Assembly (NCBI GenBank): GCA_963767475.1
Contig: CAVYEI010000003.1
Span: 434,001 to 498,000 of the forward strand
From: WHSW01 sp963767475
GTDB taxonomy: Bacteria; Actinomycetota; Thermoleophilia; Solirubrobacterales; 70-9
Length of the DNA stretch: 64,000 bases
Direction of reading: 5' to 3'
Shown: positions 22,509 to 31,329 of the stretch, piece by piece
Position numbering within the stretch: position 1 is the first letter of the stretch
Layout: each line of letters starts with the position of its first letter
Made by a program: the position numbers and the translations under genes
Notes under the pieces: model-generated
The model's database searches: none
Told to the model about the DNA's origin: nothing
What the model saw: the letters and a program-made list of their open reading frames with translations, nothing else

Positions 22509-24863
22509 CTAGTCGCGCATGAACCAGGCGCGAACCTGCGCCTCGTGATCGATGTAGGGCTCACCCGAAACATCGACCACGACCTTGTCGATAGTGCCGC
22601 CCCTAAACCGGAAGGGGGCCTGGTAGTCCGGGGTGACCGGGGAGGCACTGTCGCGCCCAACGCAGATCCCGTCGCCCACCAGGCAGAAGACCCCGGGCTG
22701 GGTGACTATCTCGCCGCTGCCGACCTGTTCGTCGTCCATATAGAGCGTGAGGGTTCCAGCGAAGCCCGGCATCGCGGGATTCTCGCTCTTGCCCTGCATC
22801 GCAAACTCAGCCGTGTAGATGTGCCGGCCCGGGGCGAGATCGCGGTCGGCAACGACGTCCTGCACATGCGTCCCGACCCAATTGAACGCGTAGCGCAGGC
22901 GGCCATCCTTGACATAGAGGCTGTGGCCGCCGGCCACACCCCCGTGCGCATAGATGACGCCCTGCGCCTCGGCTGACTCGATCTCTACACCTGCGGCGAT
23001 CTTGTAGGAGCGACCGGTAATCCGCACGCCGCCCTCCTCCGGGACGTCTGCGCAGTCGGGGAAGTAGACATATTGCTCGCGCTCCGTGCCAGCATGCGGG
23101 CGCTCGGCGAGGACCTGCTCGAGGGCCGTGCGGTCGTCGAGTGGCAGCCCGTTGTAGATCCCTGCGTAGTAGAACCAGAGGCTCTGAAGCTCGGCGAGTC
23201 GCTCCGGCTCCTGGTCGGCGAGATTCTTTGACTGCGAGCGGTCGCGCTCGAGGTCGTAGAGCTCCCAGACGTCCTGGTCGAACTTGCCCCATCCGCTGAG
23301 CGGCGGATGCACCGTGCAGGCCAGCCAGCCCTGGTGGTAGATCGAACGCTGGCCGAGCATCGCGTAGAACTGCGTCTCCTTGGCCGGCGCGTGTGCGTCG
23401 GTCAGCGACGCGGCGAAGCTATCCCCCTCGATCGGGCTTTGTGGATAGCCGTTGATTGCCTCGGGCGGCTCGATCGCGAGCAGCTCGTAGATCGTCGGCG
23501 CGATGTCGACCGCGTGGACGTATTGCTGCCGCGGCTGGCTTTGCGGCTTGATCTGCGCCGGCCAGGCCATGAAGCACATGTCCGCGACCCCGCCCTCATA
23601 GCCCGCCCAGCGCTTCCAGTAGGGAAACGGGGTGTCGAACGCCCACGCCCAGCCGGTCGTGTAGTGGTTGTACGAGGCGGGGGTCCCGAGCTCGTCGATG
23701 TGGGGGATGGTCATCTCGGTCGAGTCGGCGATCCCGTTGAAGAAGCGCCATTCGTTGAAGGAGCCGTTCGGCCCGCCCTCGCCGCTGCCGCCGTTGTCGG
23801 AGACGACGGCGATCAACGTGTTATCGAGCTGCTCGGACTCCTCGAGGTAGTCGAGCACCCGCCCGAGCTCGTGGTCGGTAAAGGAGACGTAGCCCGCGAA
23901 GACCTCGGCCATTCGCGCGAACAGGCGCTGTTCGTCGGCGCTCAGCGAATCCCAGGGCCGCACCGTGTCGAGCATTGGCCAGGGCTGGCCGTCGGGGCCG
24001 GTCGCGGCGGGCTCGCCGTGCGGGTTGATCGACGAGAGCTCGGTGTCTTCCGGCAGCAGGCCGAGCTCCTTCTGGCGGACCAGGATCTCCGCACGGATCG
24101 CTTCGTAGCCCTGGTCGAATCTACCTTTGTACTTGTCGACCCATTCCTTGGGCGCGTGATGGGGTGCGTGACCGGCCTGCGAGGCGAGGTACATGAAGAA
24201 CGGCTTGTCGGGGTCCACCGCCCTCGCGTCGCGGATGAACTCGATCGCCTTGTCGGAGAGGTCGCTCGAGAGGTGGTAGCCGTCCTCAGGCGTGGCCGGT
24301 GCATCGATCTGGTGATTGTCGTAGACGAGGTCCGGATACCAGCTGTTGGATTCGCCGCCCAGGAAGCCGTAGAAGCGCTCGAACCCGCGCCCCAACGGCC
24401 AGCGGCCCTTGTAGGAGGCGAGGGTTGTCTCGTCGCCCGGCGTCAGATGCCACTTGCCGACGCAGTAGGTGCTATAGCCCTGCTCGGCGAGCACCTCGGA
24501 GATCAGCCCGTTCTCGAACGGGATCCGAGCCGAGATGCCCGGGAACCCGGCTCCGAACTCCGCGATCGTGGCCATCCCGTTCGACGTCGCGTTGCGGCCG
24601 TTCAGCAACGAAGCCCGCGTCGGCGAGCACAGCGCGGTCGTGTGAAAGTTCGAGTACCGAACCCCCATCTCCGCGACGCGACGCATATTCGGCGCTTCCA
24701 CCGGGCCACCGAAGACGTCCATCGTCCCGTAGCCGATGTCGTCCCACGCGAGCAAGAGCACGTTCGGGGCGCCCTCTGGCGCCTTGGGCGGCAGGAACGG
24801 CTCCCAGTCGCCCTCCGAATCGCGGATGTCGAGGGCGATCTTTCCCCTAAACCTGTTGGCCAT
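22509..24863 (-). CDS. arylsulfatase (type I, large)
   Basis: 784 residues. The metal site DDIGYG (Asp 41-42) and the formylglycine motif LCSPTRASLLNGRN (Cys about 79) are followed by GKWHLTPGDE, DKPFFMYLASQAGHAPHHAP and SDNGGSGEGGPNGSFNEW. This is the long atsA-type arylsulfatase with a C-terminal jelly-roll-like extension (about 650-784), not the short AslA type. It hydrolyses aryl or alkyl sulfate esters, with Cys79 needing conversion to formylglycine. There is no signal peptide, so the enzyme appears cytoplasmic unlike many homologues. The start MANRFRGKI is supported by AGGAAGGA upstream. It stands alone; its 3' side holds two hairpins. Confidence 0.92.
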   Translation of the reverse strand: MANRFRGKIALDIRDSEGDWEPFLPPKAPEGAPNVLLLAWDDIGYGTMDVFGGPVEAPNMRRVAEMGVRYSNFHTTALCSPTRASLLNGRNATSNGMATIAEFGAGFPGISARIPFENGLISEVLAEQGYSTYCVGKWHLTPGDETTLASYKGRWPLGRGFERFYGFLGGESNSWYPDLVYDNHQIDAPATPEDGYHLSSDLSDKAIEFIRDARAVDPDKPFFMYLASQAGHAPHHAPKEWVDKYKGRFDQGYEAIRAEILVRQKELGLLPEDTELSSINPHGEPAATGPDGQPWPMLDTVRPWDSLSADEQRLFARMAEVFAGYVSFTDHELGRVLDYLEESEQLDNTLIAVVSDNGGSGEGGPNGSFNEWRFFNGIADSTEMTIPHIDELGTPASYNHYTTGWAWAFDTPFPYWKRWAGYEGGVADMCFMAWPAQIKPQSQPRQQYVHAVDIAPTIYELLAIEPPEAINGYPQSPIEGDSFAASLTDAHAPAKETQFYAMLGQRSIYHQGWLACTVHPPLSGWGKFDQDVWELYDLERDRSQSKNLADQEPERLAELQSLWFYYAGIYNGLPLDDRTALEQVLAERPHAGTEREQYVYFPDCADVPEEGGVRITGRSYKIAAGVEIESAEAQGVIYAHGGVAGGHSLYVKDGRLRYAFNWVGTHVQDVVADRDLAPGRHIYTAEFAMQGKSENPAMPGFAGTLTLYMDDEQVGSGEIVTQPGVFCLVGDGICVGRDSASPVTPDYQAPFRFRGGTIDKVVVDVSGEPYIDHEAQVRAWFMRD

Positions 24864-25031
24864 CGGATCCTTCCTAGCTGGCTGGTGTGGGCATGTGTTG
24901 GTCTCCAGCCTCTCAGATTGCGCCCGGCGATCGGAGTGTGCGTCTTTCAGCTCCGCAGGCGGCGGCGCTCGGCCCTGGAGGAGAGTGGCGGCGGTACGGG
25001 CGAGCAACTGATGGAAGTGTGGGAGTCCACG

Positions 25032-25220
25032 CTACTCGTCGAGCCACTTGGCCAGACGCTGCTCGACCTCGTCCTGGGAGACGATGCGCCCGGCAACCAC
25101 GTCCTCGCGGCCGCGCTCGATCCGCTGGAGGACGTAGAGGTGGTACTGGATGTCCTCGAGCGACGCCTCCTCGGGGAGGCCGTCGAGGATCTTCCGTGCG
25201 TCGTGCTTAGCAGTGGCCAT
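25032..25220 (-). CDS. small antitoxin-like protein, orphan
   Basis: 62 residues: ARKILDGLPEEASLEDIQYHLY is followed by a charged helical stretch RIERGREDVVAGRIVSQDEVEQRLAKWL. This pattern recurs in small antitoxin-like proteins of type II addiction modules, where SQDEVEQRLAKWL is the toxin-embracing tail. ATG 25220 is used; a start 17 codons upstream is possible. No toxin gene follows on the minus strand, and none overlaps upstream, so it appears orphaned. It lies next to a truncated recombinase and may be a relic of a mobile element. Confidence 0.55.
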   Translation of the reverse strand: MATAKHDARKILDGLPEEASLEDIQYHLYVLQRIERGREDVVAGRIVSQDEVEQRLAKWLDE

Positions 25221-25283
25221 CGCCCATCCAAAGTACCTGTAGCCGATGTCGTCGCGCCAGTGCGTCGGCATGCCGTCGACGCT

Positions 25284-25960
25284 GAATCAGGCCGGGACTT
25301 GCCCGGTCGGTCGCACCGTGGATCACTCGGTTCGATCAGGCGCTCCCGAAGGGGACCCGTTATCCGGCCGACCCGCCGCGGGTCGAGGAGATCGTCGCGG
25401 TCATGCGTGAGGCGGGGACGGGAGCCCAGGGCCAACGGCTGCGTGGGCTGATCGTCGTGCTGTGGCGCGCCGGGCTTCGGATCTCAGAGGCGCTCAGCCT
25501 TGCCGAGCGCGACCTCGACCCGGGACGCGGGGCGCCGCTGGTCCGCCACGGGAAGGGCGGCAAGCGCCGGGAGGTCGGGATGGACGAGTGGGGCTGGGAG
25601 CAGCTTCACCCGAGGATCGAGCGTCGCCCCGAGATGCCGATCGGGGCGCTGTTCTGCGTCATCAACGGCCCGACGTGCGGGCGACCGTGGTCCGGGCCCG
25701 CGGCGCGGACCCAGCTTCGGCGCCTCGCAGTCGAGGCCGGTGTCAGACGGCGCTTCGCTCCTCACCAGCTGCGGCACGCCCATGCCGTCGAGATGGCGCG
25801 CGAGGGAGTTCCGCTGAACGTGATCCAGCGCCAGCTCGGCCACGCCGACCTCGGCGTCACGTCGGTCTACCTGCAGGGCATCGACAACACGGAGGTGATC
25901 AGCACGGTTCGCTCGCGCCTCGCGCCGACGATGCCGGCAAGCGCCGGGCTGATCACGTAG
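25284..25960 (+). pseudogene. tyrosine recombinase/integrase, 5'-truncated or without recognisable start
   Basis: The frame is open from about 25284 but has no ATG, GTG or TTG before the ATG at 25403, although residues upstream (TRFDQALP, then GTRYPADPPRVEEIVAVM) look like authentic family sequence. Counting from 25403, the catalytic set is complete: Arg25 (AGLRISEAL), Lys51 (HGKGGKR), His121/Arg124 (HQLRHAHA), His147 (LGHADLG) and Tyr156 (VTSVYLQ). The N-terminal core-binding domain is missing. The gene is therefore probably a remnant, or starts from a rare codon. It would cut and join DNA through Tyr156. Neighbour of the orphan antitoxin-like gene; no att repeats recognised. Confidence 0.7.
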
Positions 25961-26019
25961 CCGAGCGCGACAAGATTGGCTGCTCGTCGTCGCGCAAAGG
26001 GGAAGCGAGCCCGGCGCCC

Positions 26020-27261
26020 TTAGCGCTCAACCGCGAGCGCATCGTCAAGAAAAGAGACGACCGTTCGCTCGTACTTCGGGGGGCGCTCGGTGATGCCGCC
26101 GATGTGGTTGGCGCCCGGGACCGCCCAGTGCGTGGAGCCCTCGCCGCCGAGAGCCGCATAGCGCGGGGCCAGCGTCTCGTTCGGCGCATCGGCCGACGAG
26201 ATCAACAGGAGCGGCGTCGGCGCGATCCGCGGGATCAGGTCGAGCAGCGAGGGCGGCGGCGCCGTATCCGAGAAGAGGGCGACGCTCGCGGTCTTGACCA
26301 AGAGGAACGGGGTGCCGTCGACCTTGTTGAGGCCGTGGATCTCGTGGCTCTCCTCGGCGTAGGAGCGGGCGCCGGCGCCCTCGGAGACAACGGCGCCGAG
26401 CCCGTGGCCCTCCTCGGCTGCGACCTGCAGCATCAGCTCGCCGCCGACCGATTGGCCCACGCCCCCGATGCGGCCGGGGTCCACATCGGGACGGGTGCCC
26501 AGATACGCGATCGCCGCCTCGATGTCGAGCTCGCCGCCCCAGCCAAAGCCGTTCGGCGCTCCCTCGCTGGCGCCCTCGCCGCGCCGGTCGAAGAGCAGGA
26601 CCCCGTAACCGTGGTCGGCGAGCATCCGGGCCGGGTCTTGGGTCCCGCCCCGCCCGGGGAACACGATGACCGCGGCGCCGTTTTCCGACGGGACGTACCA
26701 GCCCTCGAGCTCGAGGCCGTCCTCGGTCGTGAACGCGACGTCCTCGTATGCAACGCCCAGATCGGCCTCGGGGACCCCGGCGCGGGAGATGTGCGTGGTC
26801 AGGTAGCCGAAGGCCGTCGGGAACAAGATCAGGTCCACCACGACCAGCGCCGCGACGGTCAGCAGAGCGCGCTTCCCGTACCTGATCAGGCGCGACTGGT
26901 CGAGCCTGCGCTCGCGAAACAGCGTCACGGCCCCGAGACCGAGCAGCCCGAGCCCCGCGGGGATCGCCAAAAGCCCGGTGAAGTCATCCCCTGAGGGACC
27001 GACCTCGAGCGAGTAGTAGACGGCCTCGACGCCGGCGATCACGCCAAGCACTCCGACCGCCAAGGCCAGGAGGCCGCGGGCGGTTGACCGCAGCCGCGGA
27101 TAGACCGTGGCGGCGACCGCGAGCAGACCGATCGGGATCAGGCCGCTGGCCAGGTGATCCATCCAGGTGGTCCCGGCCGGGGGCTGGATGAGGGTGTCGT
27201 CGGCGACGTGCAGAGCGAGCACGCCCGCTCCGATGCGAAAGAGTGTGGTCATTCGCTTCAT
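26020..27261 (-). CDS. membrane-anchored alpha/beta hydrolase
   Basis: 413 residues from ATG 27261, preceded by GGAGG. The N-terminal ~160 residues hold about five hydrophobic helices. The rest is an alpha/beta hydrolase: VIVFPGRGGTQDPARML, LFDRRGEGASEG, nucleophile GVGQSVGGE (Ser about 271), and a C-terminal GANHIGGI histidine region. Related proteins are peptidase S9/dienelactone-hydrolase-like enzymes; the substrate is unknown. The catalytic part is predicted at the membrane surface. It lies 163 bp downstream of a minus-strand membrane-protein gene, separated by a strong terminator, so it has its own promoter. Confidence 0.82.
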   Translation of the reverse strand: MKRMTTLFRIGAGVLALHVADDTLIQPPAGTTWMDHLASGLIPIGLLAVAATVYPRLRSTARGLLALAVGVLGVIAGVEAVYYSLEVGPSGDDFTGLLAIPAGLGLLGLGAVTLFRERRLDQSRLIRYGKRALLTVAALVVVDLILFPTAFGYLTTHISRAGVPEADLGVAYEDVAFTTEDGLELEGWYVPSENGAAVIVFPGRGGTQDPARMLADHGYGVLLFDRRGEGASEGAPNGFGWGGELDIEAAIAYLGTRPDVDPGRIGGVGQSVGGELMLQVAAEEGHGLGAVVSEGAGARSYAEESHEIHGLNKVDGTPFLLVKTASVALFSDTAPPPSLLDLIPRIAPTPLLLISSADAPNETLAPRYAALGGEGSTHWAVPGANHIGGITERPPKYERTVVSFLDDALAVER

Positions 27262-27357
27262 GGGTGCATCCTCCGCGGCCCTGAGGGCCACGACATCAGG
27301 GACAAACCCTGGAACCGACCCCTGATCAGTCTTCGAGCCGTCCGAACCTGCCGGCAG

Positions 27358-27389
27358 CACGACGGGCGCCCCGAAGGGCGCCCGTCGTG
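27358..27389 (-). terminator. strong 14-bp hairpin terminator
   Basis: CACGACGGGCGCCC (27358-27371) pairs perfectly with GGGCGCCCGTCGTG (27376-27389) around a CGAA tetraloop. It lies 36 bp beyond the stop of the minus-strand membrane-protein gene (ending 27425) and upstream of the hydrolase start at 27261. There is no T-tract, as usual in high-GC actinobacteria. Confidence 0.85.
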
Positions 27390-27424
27390 TCAACGCTGCT
27401 GGTGTTCGGGGACGGAGCACCGGG

Positions 27425-28069
27425 CTAGGCGACCGGGCTCGGCTGAGCGTCGCGCACCGGGGTACGGACGCCGGCGGAGGCCTTGGCCGGAGCCTTCGAC
27501 CTGATCATCCACACGCCCAGCGCGGCAACGGCCAGGCCGATCGGGATCCCGGTAGGCGACAGCAGGGCCCTGAAGCCGATCAGGCCACCGATGATGATCG
27601 CGATGCAGATCGCCGCCGGGAATACGCGAGCCCGAAAGCTTGCGATCCCGAACAGGGCCCAGCCAATCGCGAAGGACAGGTAGCTGGCGATCGCGCCGAT
27701 CGCGAGCACCATGGTCGGATCGGTATCGAGCGCCGCCGGTGCCTCGTCGGCGATCCACGGGATCGCGAACGTCTCGAACCAGAGGTCGCCACCGAGCAGC
27801 ATCGTCCCGACGACCGCCCCGATGAATCCGACGGTCCCGAGCCTGCCCGCGTTGTGAAGGCCCCAACCGTATGCGCCGATCAAGGCGATCATGAGGGCGA
27901 CGAAGCCGAGCATGTAAATGCCGCCGCCGATCTGAAACTGGGGATCGGTCGAGGTGGCGACGTGGTCGTTGGGATCGAACGGCAGCATCATCAGCTGCGC
28001 GACGATGATGAGGACGCCGGCGATGAGGGCCATCGGGCCGGCGAGGCGAGTGAGTGGTGAGGACAACAT
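27425..28069 (-). CDS. six-helix membrane protein of unknown function
   Basis: 214 residues with about six hydrophobic segments, starting with the first helix (MALIAGVLIIVAQLMMLPF). The loop FDPNDHVATSTDPQFQIGG precedes helix 2 and the tail is basic. GAAGGA before ATG 28069 supports the start. The layout resembles uncharacterised actinobacterial membrane proteins found beside response regulators. Divergent from the receiver-domain gene; followed by a strong terminator. Confidence 0.7.
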   Translation of the reverse strand: MLSSPLTRLAGPMALIAGVLIIVAQLMMLPFDPNDHVATSTDPQFQIGGGIYMLGFVALMIALIGAYGWGLHNAGRLGTVGFIGAVVGTMLLGGDLWFETFAIPWIADEAPAALDTDPTMVLAIGAIASYLSFAIGWALFGIASFRARVFPAAICIAIIIGGLIGFRALLSPTGIPIGLAVAALGVWMIRSKAPAKASAGVRTPVRDAQPSPVA

Positions 28070-28195
28070 GGGATTCCTTCCTGTCGGTGACACAAGGAAG
28101 CTTCTTCCAGTGGATGTGCGATTCAAATGGGGTTGGCGGGTGTCCTCGGCGCGGGTTCGCCACCGTTCGGGGTGCGGACGGCACGCGGGGGATGT

Positions 28196-28207
28196 GGTGC
28201 TAGCACC
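28196..28207. promoter_or_regulatory. 12-bp palindrome upstream of the response-regulator genes
   Basis: GGTGCTAGCACC is a perfect palindrome 36 bp upstream of the receiver-protein ATG, in the 174-bp divergent region 28070-28243. It is a good size for a LuxR/NarL-type dimer, but no second copy was found nearby. Confidence 0.4.
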
Positions 28208-28243
28208 CATGGATTCCCTGCCCAGCTGAGTCACACTGAGCCC

Positions 28244-28591
28244 ATGCCGCGAGCCGTCCTCATCGACGACAGCAGCCGCTTCAGGGCGGCCGCCAGGATG
28301 GTGCTCGAGGCCGCTGGCTATGACGTGGTCGCCGAGGCGAGCGACGGAGAGTCCGGCGTCGCCGTCGTTACCGCGGCCACCCCGGACCTGGCTCTGGTCG
28401 ACGTCCAGCTCCCCGGCATCGACGGTTTCGAGGTCACCCGGCGCCTGGTCGAGGCCGGCTTCGAGGGCCCGATCGTGCTCATCTCCAGCCGCGACCGGTC
28501 CGACTTCGGCAGCCTGGTGGAGGCCAGCGGTGCCAGCGGATTCGTGCCGAAGGCCGAGCTCTCGGCCGAGTCGCTCGCGGCCCTTCCATAG
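28244..28591 (+). CDS. stand-alone response-regulator receiver protein (CheY-like)
   Basis: 115 residues forming one receiver domain only. The acidic pair is in LIDDSSRF, the phospho-acceptor is Asp53 in LALVDVQLPGIDG, the conserved Ser is in VLISSRDRSD, and the Lys is in GFVPKAELS. No output domain follows. It would act as a phosphate sink or competitor, or signal by protein contact. The LuxR-type regulator begins 25 bp downstream on the same strand and the histidine kinase faces them, so all three probably form one signalling unit. Confidence 0.88.
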   Translation: MPRAVLIDDSSRFRAAARMVLEAAGYDVVAEASDGESGVAVVTAATPDLALVDVQLPGIDGFEVTRRLVEAGFEGPIVLISSRDRSDFGSLVEASGASGFVPKAELSAESLAALP

Positions 28592-28616
28592 GACCTCGTG
28601 CAATAGCGTCCCCGCC

Positions 28617-29261
28617 GTGAGGGTTGTGATCGCCGACGACTCGGTCCTCTTGCGGGAAGGGCTGGTCAGGCTGCTGACCGAGGCGGGGTTCGAGGTAGTC
28701 GGCCAAGCCGGTGATGGCGAGGACCTGCTGCGCAAAGTCCGCGCGCACGAGCCCGACCTGGCCTTGGTGGACGTGCGGATGCCTCCGACCCACACCGACG
28801 AGGGCCTGCGGGCCGCGCGCGAGATCCGATCGGAGCTGCCCGAGGTGAGCGTCCTCGTCCTCTCGAATGACGTCGAGGAGGCGAACGCGAGCGAGCTGTT
28901 CGCGGACAACGCAGAGGGGCTGGGCTACCTCCTGAAGGACCGGGTTGGGGACCTCGACACCTTCATCGAGGCGGTCAGGCGTGTGGCCGGCGGCGGCTCG
29001 GCGCTCGACCCCGAGGTCGTCTCGAGGCTACTCGGGCGCCGCCGCGACGACGATCCGCTCGCGGCCCTGAGCCCCCGCGAGCGAGAGGTGCTGGAGCAGA
29101 TGGCCGAGGGACGCTCCAACGCCGCGATCGCCGAGAAGCTGGTAATCACCGACCGTGCGGTGGAGAAGCACGTCGGCAGCATTTTCAGCAAGCTCAACCT
29201 CGCCTCCGCTCCGGAGGACCACCGCCGGGTGCTGGCGGTGCTCCGCTTCCTGGAGGGCTAG
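28617..29261 (+). CDS. NarL/LuxR-family response regulator
   Basis: 214 residues. The receiver domain has VVIADDSVLLREGL, phospho-acceptor Asp52 in LALVDVRMPP, LVLSNDVEE and YLLKDRVGDL. The C-terminal LuxR-type HTH reads LSPREREVLEQMAEGRSNAAIA, then KLVITDRAVEKHVGSIFSKL. It binds DNA when phosphorylated, most likely by the adjacent kinase. GTG start. The histidine kinase on the opposite strand ends 12 bp downstream (convergent). The target genes are unknown; the palindrome at 28196 is one candidate site. Confidence 0.92.
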   Translation: MRVVIADDSVLLREGLVRLLTEAGFEVVGQAGDGEDLLRKVRAHEPDLALVDVRMPPTHTDEGLRAAREIRSELPEVSVLVLSNDVEEANASELFADNAEGLGYLLKDRVGDLDTFIEAVRRVAGGGSALDPEVVSRLLGRRRDDDPLAALSPREREVLEQMAEGRSNAAIAEKLVITDRAVEKHVGSIFSKLNLASAPEDHRRVLAVLRFLEG

Positions 29262-29273
29262 TGCCGGCGGCGT

Positions 29274-31004
29274 CTACTCGTACGGGATTCGCGCCTGGAC
29301 GACCGTGCCGCCGGAATCCCGGCCGCGCACGTCCAGGCTCCCGTCCAGCGCCGCGACCCGATCAGCTAGTCCCCGCAGCCCCGAGCCGCTGCCTGCATCC
29401 GCTCCGCCGACGCCGTCATCCGCGACTACGATCACGAGGTCGCCGCCTGCTCGAGTGACGCCGATCGTTGCCAAGCTCGCGTGCGCGTGCTTGCCGATGT
29501 TGGCCAGGCTCTCGGCGACGACGTAGTAAGCAGCCACCTCGAGCGAGCCCTGGAACCGTGTTCCGTCGAGGTCACTGGAAACCGCCACCGGGACGGTTGC
29601 GCGCGACGCGAGCGACTCGAGCGCCACCGTGAGCCCGTGCTCGGTGACCACGGTGGGGTGAAGACCACGGGCGAGGTCCCGCAGCTCCTCCAGCGAACGG
29701 GCCACCTCCTGCCGCGTCTCGCCCAGCCGGGCGGATGTCGCGGCGTCGGACCTGGCCGCAATCTGGCCGAGCTCGAGCGAGATCGAGATCAGCCGCTGCT
29801 GTGCTCCGTCGTGGAGGTCGCGCTCCAGCCGGCGCCTCTCGCTCTGCTCCGCCTCGATCACCCGGCCGCGTGACTCGCTCAGCTCGGTGATCCGGGCCCG
29901 GAGCTCGGCTTGGAGCCTGGCGTTCTCCAGCGCGATTGCACCGGCGGCTCCGACAGAGTCGAGCAGCTCGCGCTCGTCCTCCAGAGCGGCCTCGTGCAGC
30001 AGAGCCGCGACGGGCTCGCCGTCGGCCTTGATCATGGTGGTTGACCGCCCGGGGTCCGGGCTGGGGACCTCGACACGCCGCCCTCCCGCGTCGGCCCATT
30101 CGCCCCGGTCCGGCAGCCAGTACGCGAGGACGAGGCTGGGATCGCGGAGCGCCCGGGCGAGTGCGTCGCGGAGGTCGGCGGGCGCCGGGTTAGCGCTCAG
30201 CTCGACGAACAGATCGGCGACATCCGAGCGAGCCAGGCGCGCCGAGAGCAGCCCGGTGAGGAACAGCGCAGGTGCGATCCCGAGGGAGACGAACGCGATC
30301 CGGTGGATCGTTTCGAGCGAGGCCCACTGGTTGACGCCGGCGAGGAGCAAAAGAGCGAGCAGCGCCAGCGCCACCACGTACGAGTCGACCAGCAGCGCGA
30401 TCGGCCGCCGCGAGGGCCGGGCGCTTCGCTGCCTGCGTGCCAGGAGCAGCACCACTCCGGCCACCAGCAGCGCGATCAGCAACCAGAGCTGGACCCTCTG
30501 GATCGAATCGGCCGTCTCGGGCGGGCTGGTGACCTCGATCAGGTTGTCCGGGCCCGAGCCGCCCAGCATCAGCTTCGGGATCTGGAGCCCGATCGAGATC
30601 GCGTACGCGGCGACCACGATCACGCGCTCGAGCGTGCTTCGCAGGCGCCCGGTCGGATAGGCAAGGAAGACGTGGAGGAACATCGCTATCGGAACCAGAT
30701 CGAAGATCTGGCCGATCGTGAACGGGACGTCCTTCGTCGAGTAGGAGCCCGTGGTCACAAACGCCGTCCATCCAGCGACAAGCATCAATGGGCCGAAGCG
30801 GCTGTCGGGCCTCCTCCACCAGGCGATCAGGCCGCCGACGATGTAGGGGAGCGAGATCCAGACGGACAGGGCGCCCTCCAGCCCTGGATCGACGCGCTGG
30901 CTATTGAACGCCAGCCACATCGTGACCGCGGCCGAGGCGAGCCCAGCGATCCCGATCGCCCAGAGGACAGCGGGCCTCGGGGCCAGGCGCGGCGCTTCCG
31001 CCAT
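29274..31004 (-). CDS. NarX/DesK-type membrane sensor histidine kinase
   Basis: 576 residues from ATG 31004 (MAEAPRL), chosen over the ATG two codons earlier because AAGGAG is then well spaced. The N-terminal ~290 residues carry about eight hydrophobic helices. A GAF-like linker follows (AALLHEAALEDERELL, then GAIALENARLQAEL), then the HisKA_3 dimerisation domain RRLERDLHDGAQQRL with phospho-acceptor His398. The HATPase domain shows ESLANIGKHAHAS (N-box) and VVADDGVGGAD, then GSGLRGLADRVAALDG. Convergent with the LuxR regulator, which is its likely partner. Confidence 0.92.
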   Translation of the reverse strand: MAEAPRLAPRPAVLWAIGIAGLASAAVTMWLAFNSQRVDPGLEGALSVWISLPYIVGGLIAWWRRPDSRFGPLMLVAGWTAFVTTGSYSTKDVPFTIGQIFDLVPIAMFLHVFLAYPTGRLRSTLERVIVVAAYAISIGLQIPKLMLGGSGPDNLIEVTSPPETADSIQRVQLWLLIALLVAGVVLLLARRQRSARPSRRPIALLVDSYVVALALLALLLLAGVNQWASLETIHRIAFVSLGIAPALFLTGLLSARLARSDVADLFVELSANPAPADLRDALARALRDPSLVLAYWLPDRGEWADAGGRRVEVPSPDPGRSTTMIKADGEPVAALLHEAALEDERELLDSVGAAGAIALENARLQAELRARITELSESRGRVIEAEQSERRRLERDLHDGAQQRLISISLELGQIAARSDAATSARLGETRQEVARSLEELRDLARGLHPTVVTEHGLTVALESLASRATVPVAVSSDLDGTRFQGSLEVAAYYVVAESLANIGKHAHASLATIGVTRAGGDLVIVVADDGVGGADAGSGSGLRGLADRVAALDGSLDVRGRDSGGTVVQARIPYE

Positions 31005-31329
31005 CTCCATCTCCTTCCTCGGCAAACTCAGGTGAGCCCGCCGCGCGAGGATACCCCCGGTCCGGCCATTGGCGCGAATCGCGTCTAGCTCGGCGCGCCG
31101 GTCCTTGAGCTCGTCGCGACACAAGCCGACCGAACCCCCCCACACGCTAAGGCCCGGCTTTCGCTTTCATGTTGCATGCTGGATTGAGACGAGGAGTGGC
31201 GCTTTCGCTCTTCGCGCCCAGCAGCGGTGTGGCTACGGTCTTGATACGGGTATCGGCTTTCTGGATGCTGCGAGTGCGGCCAGTACACGCTGCTCCTCGC
31301 GCGCGCGGTTACCGGGGCCGCTTGCGACC
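31005..31329. other. 325-bp intergenic stretch
   Basis: This lies between the kinase start and the stop of the secreted-protein gene, both on the minus strand, so it should contain the kinase promoter and the secreted-protein terminator. I found no gene, no convincing promoter and only short inverted repeats. The composition is slightly less GC-rich around 31160-31260. Confidence 0.4.

Noticed and set aside
22149..22522. Short plus-strand frames in the 432-bp gap before the arylsulfatase end.
   Set aside because: No ribosome site, poor codon pattern, no family resemblance; the region contains hairpins instead.
24870..25031. Search for a RelE/ParE toxin after the antitoxin-like gene.
   Set aside because: None of the minus-strand frames shows a toxin-like sequence; frames are short and Arg/Ser-rich.
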